IMG/VR virus record: IMGVR_UViG_3300020472_000139
Coordinates: 1-27,705 of that record
Reading direction: 5' to 3' (one strand)
DNA length: 27,705 nucleotides
Origin: a virus
Under the pieces are notes generated by a model. That model saw only the letters and a program-made list of their open reading frames with translations. It searched no databases and was not told the DNA's origin. Shown here one piece after another: positions 24,802-27,705 of the stretch. A program made the position numbers and the translations under genes. The stretch's first letter is position 1. Each line of letters begins with the position of its first letter.

Positions 24802-25153
24802 GTTTATCTCTTTGAAGCTGTACCCAGCGCATTTGTTTCTTTGCTGTTGTTAATGCGGGATTGCGGCCATATACTTTGTGTAATTGTCTGTGGTGTCCGT
24901 AGCATAAAGTAACAGTGTGTTCGTATAACTCCGCCCAATGTTCTTCTATAAAATCATCTCGAATTGCAAGAATATATTTTGGATCGTGTCCAGTCTTTTT
25001 TATCCAGTTATGGATAAGAGGTGCTAAACTGTAATAATGGTGAAAATCGAGTTTAACGTCAGCACCACAGATATAGCATTCCGAGCCCTTTTCGTACTTA
25101 TTCTTCGCTCTATCTCGGATATATTTTACTATATCTCGTTTTAATTCGGCCAT
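24788..25153 (-). CDS. HNH nuclease next to terminase
   Basis: A 121-residue HNH protein. Zinc-type and active site residues are visible: Cys26-x2-Cys29 (CYICG), His38-His39 (LDFHHYYSL), Cys84-x2-His87-His88 (LCYGHHRQLH) and His92. The C-C, H-H, C-H-H-LH order fits the HNH fold with a structural zinc. In cos-type phages such as HK97 an HNH protein coded beside the terminase is required for terminase cleavage, and this gene lies directly between large terminase and portal. It is the first gene after promoter P1. A role in packaging is therefore more likely than homing. Confidence 0.9.
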   Translation of the reverse strand: MAELKRDIVKYIRDRAKNKYEKGSECYICGADVKLDFHHYYSLAPLIHNWIKKTGHDPKYILAIRDDFIEEHWAELYEHTVTLCYGHHRQLHKVYGRNPALTTAKKQMRWVQLQRDKHGMV

Positions 25154-25186
25154 TGGGTTTTAAAACTTCTATTTTTCAATATCAGA

Positions 25187-25226
25187 ATTATATCGAGTTT
25201 GAGATACTATGTCAAACATTATTTTT
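25187..25226 (-). promoter_or_regulatory. Promoter P1 (full-consensus sigma70-like)
   Basis: On the minus strand TTGACA (25215-25210) and TATAAT (25192-25187) are both perfect and 17 bases apart. AAAAATAAT (25226-25218) lies 2 bases upstream of the -35 box, like an UP element. The predicted start near 25180 gives a leader of about 27 bases before the HNH gene. It should start the head gene operon after the terminase gene. Confidence 0.9.
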
Positions 25227-25236
25227 CAGAGGTCTC

Positions 25237-26541
25237 TTAAAAACTTGTTGCAGAGGTTTCAAATGAATACAAAGCATATCGAAGTGCATCTGACATATGC
25301 GAAGCACGATTATGTTTCGGTTTCTCACGAGCTAGATTTGGATTAGGATCCCACTGATACTGATCTAAAGCTGCTAAAGACTCTGCACATGTCTGTTCTA
25401 TAAGTAAATTATCGTTATCTACTATTCCTGCGACATGCGCTATTCCATCAAGTACACTTTTCTTTGCATTTATAGTAGAAATATCATAATTCTGAGCAAA
25501 ATCAAAACGAGTTTGCTGAGCTGCTGAGTCAATATAGATATAATCTATATTCCATTTTTCTATTTTTGTTTGAATTTCGAGAGCGTGTTGCTCAGTAGTT
25601 TTTTCAGCGTCTAAATACTCGTCTACTAAGTAGTATTTTTCTTCATCCCAGTCGTAGCCAATTACACAAAATGCTGTAGGATCTCGATAACCTACGTCAA
25701 GACCCGCAAACATATCCATTTTAGAAGTATCTAGTTCACTAAAGTTAGCTATACACTCTTCGTGATTGAAGTTCCAGATCTGACCTTCATAAGTATTAAA
25801 GTCAGCTTCATATTCTTGTCTAAATTCGGCGTCGGACATAGACTTTCTAGCTTCCGCAATATCATTTTCAGACATGCGAGGATTATCCTTATAAGTTGCT
25901 CGTATAGATGCCCACTCTTCAAATTCATCTTGAAATCCTCTATAGAAAAACTCGGAGAACCAGTTGTTCTTCCCTCTAGGTGTACTTATAAAGATGGCTT
26001 TTGAGTTATCTTTATCGAGTGTCGGGCGAAGGGCAACATTGAAGGCGTCTCTTCCATCAGCCAAAGCGGCCTCATCAAAGATGATAAGGTCGTAACTCCT
26101 ACCGACACAACTATCAACTTGATTAACAGAACCCATGCGTATTGTTGAACCGTTTGTAAGTTCAATAACTTTGTCTTTTGCATTATCTTTTGAAACCTCT
26201 AAATCGAAATGCTTGATCAGATTTCTTTGAAGATCAAAAGAAATCTGAGACAAGGCATAGTTGGGGGACATTATAAGTATGTTAGAATTGGGCACTAGAG
26301 AAACTAGTTGCCCAATTATGTTTGCGATATAGGTTTTACCCTGTCTCCTTGAAACTGCCGCACATACAAAACGGTATTTCGGATTATTTATCGCGTTTAT
26401 GATAGCCTTTTGCGATGCAAGAGGCTCTACGCCGAGTAGCTCCAAATACGGGTCTACTGGTAATTTAAGAAACCTTGCCTCAGATTGTAAATCTAAAATT
26501 TTTTCGGACGTTACATCTCTCCGACTTACTTCTATTGCCAT
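25237..26541 (-). CDS. terL: Terminase large subunit
   Basis: A 434-residue packaging motor and nuclease. ATPase: Walker A SRRQGKT (64-70), Walker B LIIFDEA (152-158) with Glu157, and coupling motif ISTPRG (185-190). Nuclease (RNase H-like): Asp282 (FAGLDVGYRDPTA), Asp338 (YIYIDSAAQQ) and Asp418 (SHMSDALRYALY). All key residues are present and the length is close to the family norm. AGAGGT lies 5 bases before the ATG. No small terminase gene was recognised in the window; it may lie to the right of it. Promoter P1 follows the stop by 11 bases, so head genes are transcribed separately. Confidence 0.96.
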   Translation of the reverse strand: MAIEVSRRDVTSEKILDLQSEARFLKLPVDPYLELLGVEPLASQKAIINAINNPKYRFVCAAVSRRQGKTYIANIIGQLVSLVPNSNILIMSPNYALSQISFDLQRNLIKHFDLEVSKDNAKDKVIELTNGSTIRMGSVNQVDSCVGRSYDLIIFDEAALADGRDAFNVALRPTLDKDNSKAIFISTPRGKNNWFSEFFYRGFQDEFEEWASIRATYKDNPRMSENDIAEARKSMSDAEFRQEYEADFNTYEGQIWNFNHEECIANFSELDTSKMDMFAGLDVGYRDPTAFCVIGYDWDEEKYYLVDEYLDAEKTTEQHALEIQTKIEKWNIDYIYIDSAAQQTRFDFAQNYDISTINAKKSVLDGIAHVAGIVDNDNLLIEQTCAESLAALDQYQWDPNPNLAREKPKHNRASHMSDALRYALYSFETSATSF

Positions 26542-26551
26542 TTTCTACCTC

Positions 26552-26923
26552 TTAATGGTCTGTTTTTCCTTTACTAGTTCCAGCATATAAACCAAACCAA
26601 GCAGCACCGGCACCTACAATTACTGATATAAGCCCTGATTGCTCAAGGTTGGGTTCTGGTAAATCCATAAACCACATTGTACTGTAATAAAGTAGGAAAA
26701 TATATACACTTAAAAATACTCGTGGGAATATTCTCCATGCGTCTACGGCTTGAGCCATAAAAATGACTTTTTGCCAAGGATTGGTATTAGAGAGATCTTC
26801 TAGTTCTCGAATACGATCCTTTAGTGCAGACTTTTCTTGGAGAAGCTCCATAAATTTATTAAGGTCTAACTCAACCTCATTACGGCTCATGTCTCCTGAG
26901 AATCTACTGTCGAACTCACTCAT
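26552..26923 (-). CDS. Two-helix membrane protein, holin candidate
   Basis: A 123-residue protein. Residues about 20-50 form a charged helix (NKFMELLQEKSALKDRIREL), followed by membrane helix 1 near 70-90 (RVFLSVYIFLLYYSTMWFM) and helix 2 near 98-115 (GLISVIVGAGAAWFGLYAG), with a short basic C-terminus. Two hydrophobic helices and a size near 120 residues fit holin-type proteins; the 'ISVIVGAGAAWFGLY' helix recurs in small membrane proteins of marine phages upstream of terminase. The lysis role is inference, since no endolysin gene is visible beside it. Its start lies inside the end of the preceding small gene. Confidence 0.75.
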   Translation of the reverse strand: MSEFDSRFSGDMSRNEVELDLNKFMELLQEKSALKDRIRELEDLSNTNPWQKVIFMAQAVDAWRIFPRVFLSVYIFLLYYSTMWFMDLPEPNLEQSGLISVIVGAGAAWFGLYAGTSKGKTDH

Positions 26924-27092
26924 ACGTTCCTCCTTCCATATAGCAATTACGTCTATACTTCTTATTCATGGCTTGCTCGGCCCAGTCTAATTCTTGAATT
27001 AACCGAGTGTACCACTGCTTATCGTAGTCTTTCGAAGCTTTGTCACGATCTTCTGCGAGTTGCTCCTTTCTCATTACGATGTAATTTACCAT
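26916..27092 (-). CDS. Small charged helical protein, unknown function
   Basis: A 58-residue protein. I prefer the ATG at 27092, which has AAGG 4 bases upstream and overlaps the preceding stop; the frame stays open upstream to a TTG at 27110. The sequence MVNYIVMRKEQLAEDRDK, then WYTRLIQELDWAEQAMNK is a likely amphipathic helix or coiled coil, ending in a Gly/Tyr-rich tail. No family is recognised. It is coupled to both neighbours by overlaps. Confidence 0.65.
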   Translation of the reverse strand: MVNYIVMRKEQLAEDRDKASKDYDKQWYTRLIQELDWAEQAMNKKYRRNCYMEGGTYE

Positions 27093-27376
27093 TTTACCTT
27101 GTTTGCCCAATATGCTGCACTCATTTTACCTTTTGCAATGTTCTTACGGTGGCGGGCTTTAAAAGACCGTCGCTTTGCTTTTATTCTTGCAGATTCGCCT
27201 GCTTTTGGTTTACCTGCAGTTTTAGCGCCTTGCTGTCCAAAACGAATAGTCTTTATTTTAGTGCCTACCTTGGCTACTACAATGTGGGACTTCTTCGCAT
27301 GACCAGGTGTGCGCTTTGGTTTGTTAAAACCTTTAACGCCTGCTCTTTTTAGTCTTGGATCTTTTTTTCGTGCCAT
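27086..27376 (-). CDS. Small basic protein of a conserved phage family (DUF6321-like)
   Basis: A 96-residue, very Lys/Arg-rich protein. Segments GFNKPKRTPGHAKKSHIVVA, IKTIRFGQQGAKTAGKPKAG, and FKARHRKNIAKGKMSAAYWA followed by NKVKW match a family I know from marine phages, where it is annotated as DUF6321 (from memory; should be confirmed). No biochemical role is established. The strong positive charge suggests nucleic acid or virion DNA binding. It overlaps the upstream gene by 44 bases and its stop overlaps the next start. Confidence 0.85.
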   Translation of the reverse strand: MARKKDPRLKRAGVKGFNKPKRTPGHAKKSHIVVAKVGTKIKTIRFGQQGAKTAGKPKAGESARIKAKRRSFKARHRKNIAKGKMSAAYWANKVKW

Positions 27377-27587
27377 TACTTTTTCCCAAAGCTATTCGTT
27401 GTTTGATTAACGATCTTGGGACAGTTTTGCCCGCTTTATATAGTCTTGCAATCCTTTTTATTACAGACGCAAGCTGAGTTCTCTTTGAGCCCTTTGTTCC
27501 AGATAAGTACTTCTTTGGAACTTTGCTCTTTTTATCTTTTGGTACGGCTTTTCGTTTTCGTGGCACGTTTCTTTCTCTTGATGTCAT
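27333..27587 (-). CDS. Small Lys/Arg-rich protein, possible DNA-binding virion or neck protein
   Basis: An 84-residue protein with Lys and Arg clustered at both ends (VPRKRKAVPKDKKSKVPKK and KKRSKTKKSRR). The centre, VPKKYLSGTKGSKRTQLAS, then VIKRIARLYKAGKTVPRSL, is a helical block that I also know from small proteins of large marine phages. The overlap with both neighbouring genes, its length and the ordered centre support a real gene. Function is unknown; nucleic acid binding is a reasonable guess. Confidence 0.72.
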   Translation of the reverse strand: MTSRERNVPRKRKAVPKDKKSKVPKKYLSGTKGSKRTQLASVIKRIARLYKAGKTVPRSLIKQRIALGKSNGTKKRSKTKKSRR

Positions 27588-27705
27588 TGTCTTGTGAGTG
27601 GCCGCCTCGCATAAATGAGTTTACACGTCCAAATGCCCACTGTGACATTGATACTCCAGGTCTAGATCCGGAACTGAGAAAAGCTCCTTGCCCTCGTCTA
27701 TAGAC
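27532..27705 (-). CDS. C-terminal part of a small phage protein (5' end beyond window)
   Basis: The frame enters at the right edge and ends at 27532, giving about 57 residues. GVSMSQWAFGRVNSFMRGG, followed by a polar end, resembles a short conserved phage protein with a 'WAFGRVNSF' core that I recall from marine phages. The last 18 residues, in the overlap with the next gene, are mostly Lys and Arg. No function is known. Alternative frames here give no better protein. Confidence 0.5.
   Translation of the reverse strand, partial: VYRRGQGAFLSSGSRPGVSMSQWAFGRVNSFMRGGHSQDNDIKRKKRATKTKSRTKR

Noticed and set aside
24788-25153. HNH gene as a homing endonuclease or mobile element
   Set aside because: It interrupts nothing, overlaps the portal gene by 14 bases, and sits in the conserved packaging position for cos-type HNH proteins.
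25216-25240. Possible terminator after terL formed by AGAG/CTCT
   Set aside because: The stem has only four pairs with a two-base loop and is followed by an A-rich, not T-rich, stretch on the transcribed strand.
1-27705. CRISPR array, tRNA, attachment site, insertion sequence
   Set aside because: I found no regularly spaced repeats, cloverleaf pattern, integrase or transposase frame in either strand; the gaps between genes are too short for most of these.

Overview
The window is the late structural module of a tailed, siphovirus-type phage or prophage. It starts inside a small gene next to a block of very basic proteins and ends inside a tail-fibre gene. Every supported gene lies on the minus strand, so the transcriptional order runs from position 27705 down to 1. 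The DNA is AT-rich, genes are packed with 1-50 base overlaps, and there are no tRNAs, integrase, attachment site, CRISPR array or insertion sequence. Several proteins (the small basic WANKVKW protein, the GHPLLF cupredoxin-like fibre, the LYFTNARADARI fibre motif, the inserted PHNLTTGD module of the tube protein) are of kinds I associate with uncultured marine phages. The host cannot be named from this sequence; near-consensus sigma70 promoters suggest a bacterium with an ordinary housekeeping sigma factor.

Layout in transcriptional order. (1) 27705-26552: the tail end of a small gene, two Lys/Arg-rich small proteins, a short charged helical protein and a two-helix membrane protein that could be a holin. 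(2) 26541-25237: large terminase. (3) A near-perfect promoter (P1), then an HNH nuclease, the HK97-type portal, a small unknown protein, and one long ORF that fuses prohead protease, coiled-coil scaffold and major capsid protein. The capsid part has its own strong in-frame ribosome binding site. Two hairpins, one a terminator, follow. (4) 21271-17053: head-tail connector, a large basic neck or tail-completion candidate, a tail-terminator-like protein and the major tail tube protein, closed by a C(UUCG)G terminator. (5) Promoter P2, then a lambda-type tail cassette: tail assembly chaperone with a -1 frameshift signal (gpG/gpGT type), tape measure, gpM-, gpL-, gpK-, gpI- and gpJ-like tip proteins. 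(6) Promoter P3, then receptor-side accessory proteins: an Ig-like small protein, a small fibre-associated protein, a long fibre and a partial fibre with a cupredoxin-like domain.

The genes work together as follows. Terminase and HNH act in packaging; portal, protease and capsid build the head; connector and neck proteins join it to a long non-contractile tail. The tape measure and chaperones set tail length, and the tip proteins carry a JAMM plus NlpC/P60 enzyme and a four-cysteine probable iron-sulfur protein. The most notable observations are the frameshift cassette (slippery heptamer, 6-base spacer, 10-bp stem containing the stop codon), three promoters sharing one extended motif with identical spacing, the capsid gene nested in frame within a protease-capsid fusion, the gpL-like protein with large insertions between its four cysteines, and the copper-site-like residues in a tail fibre.
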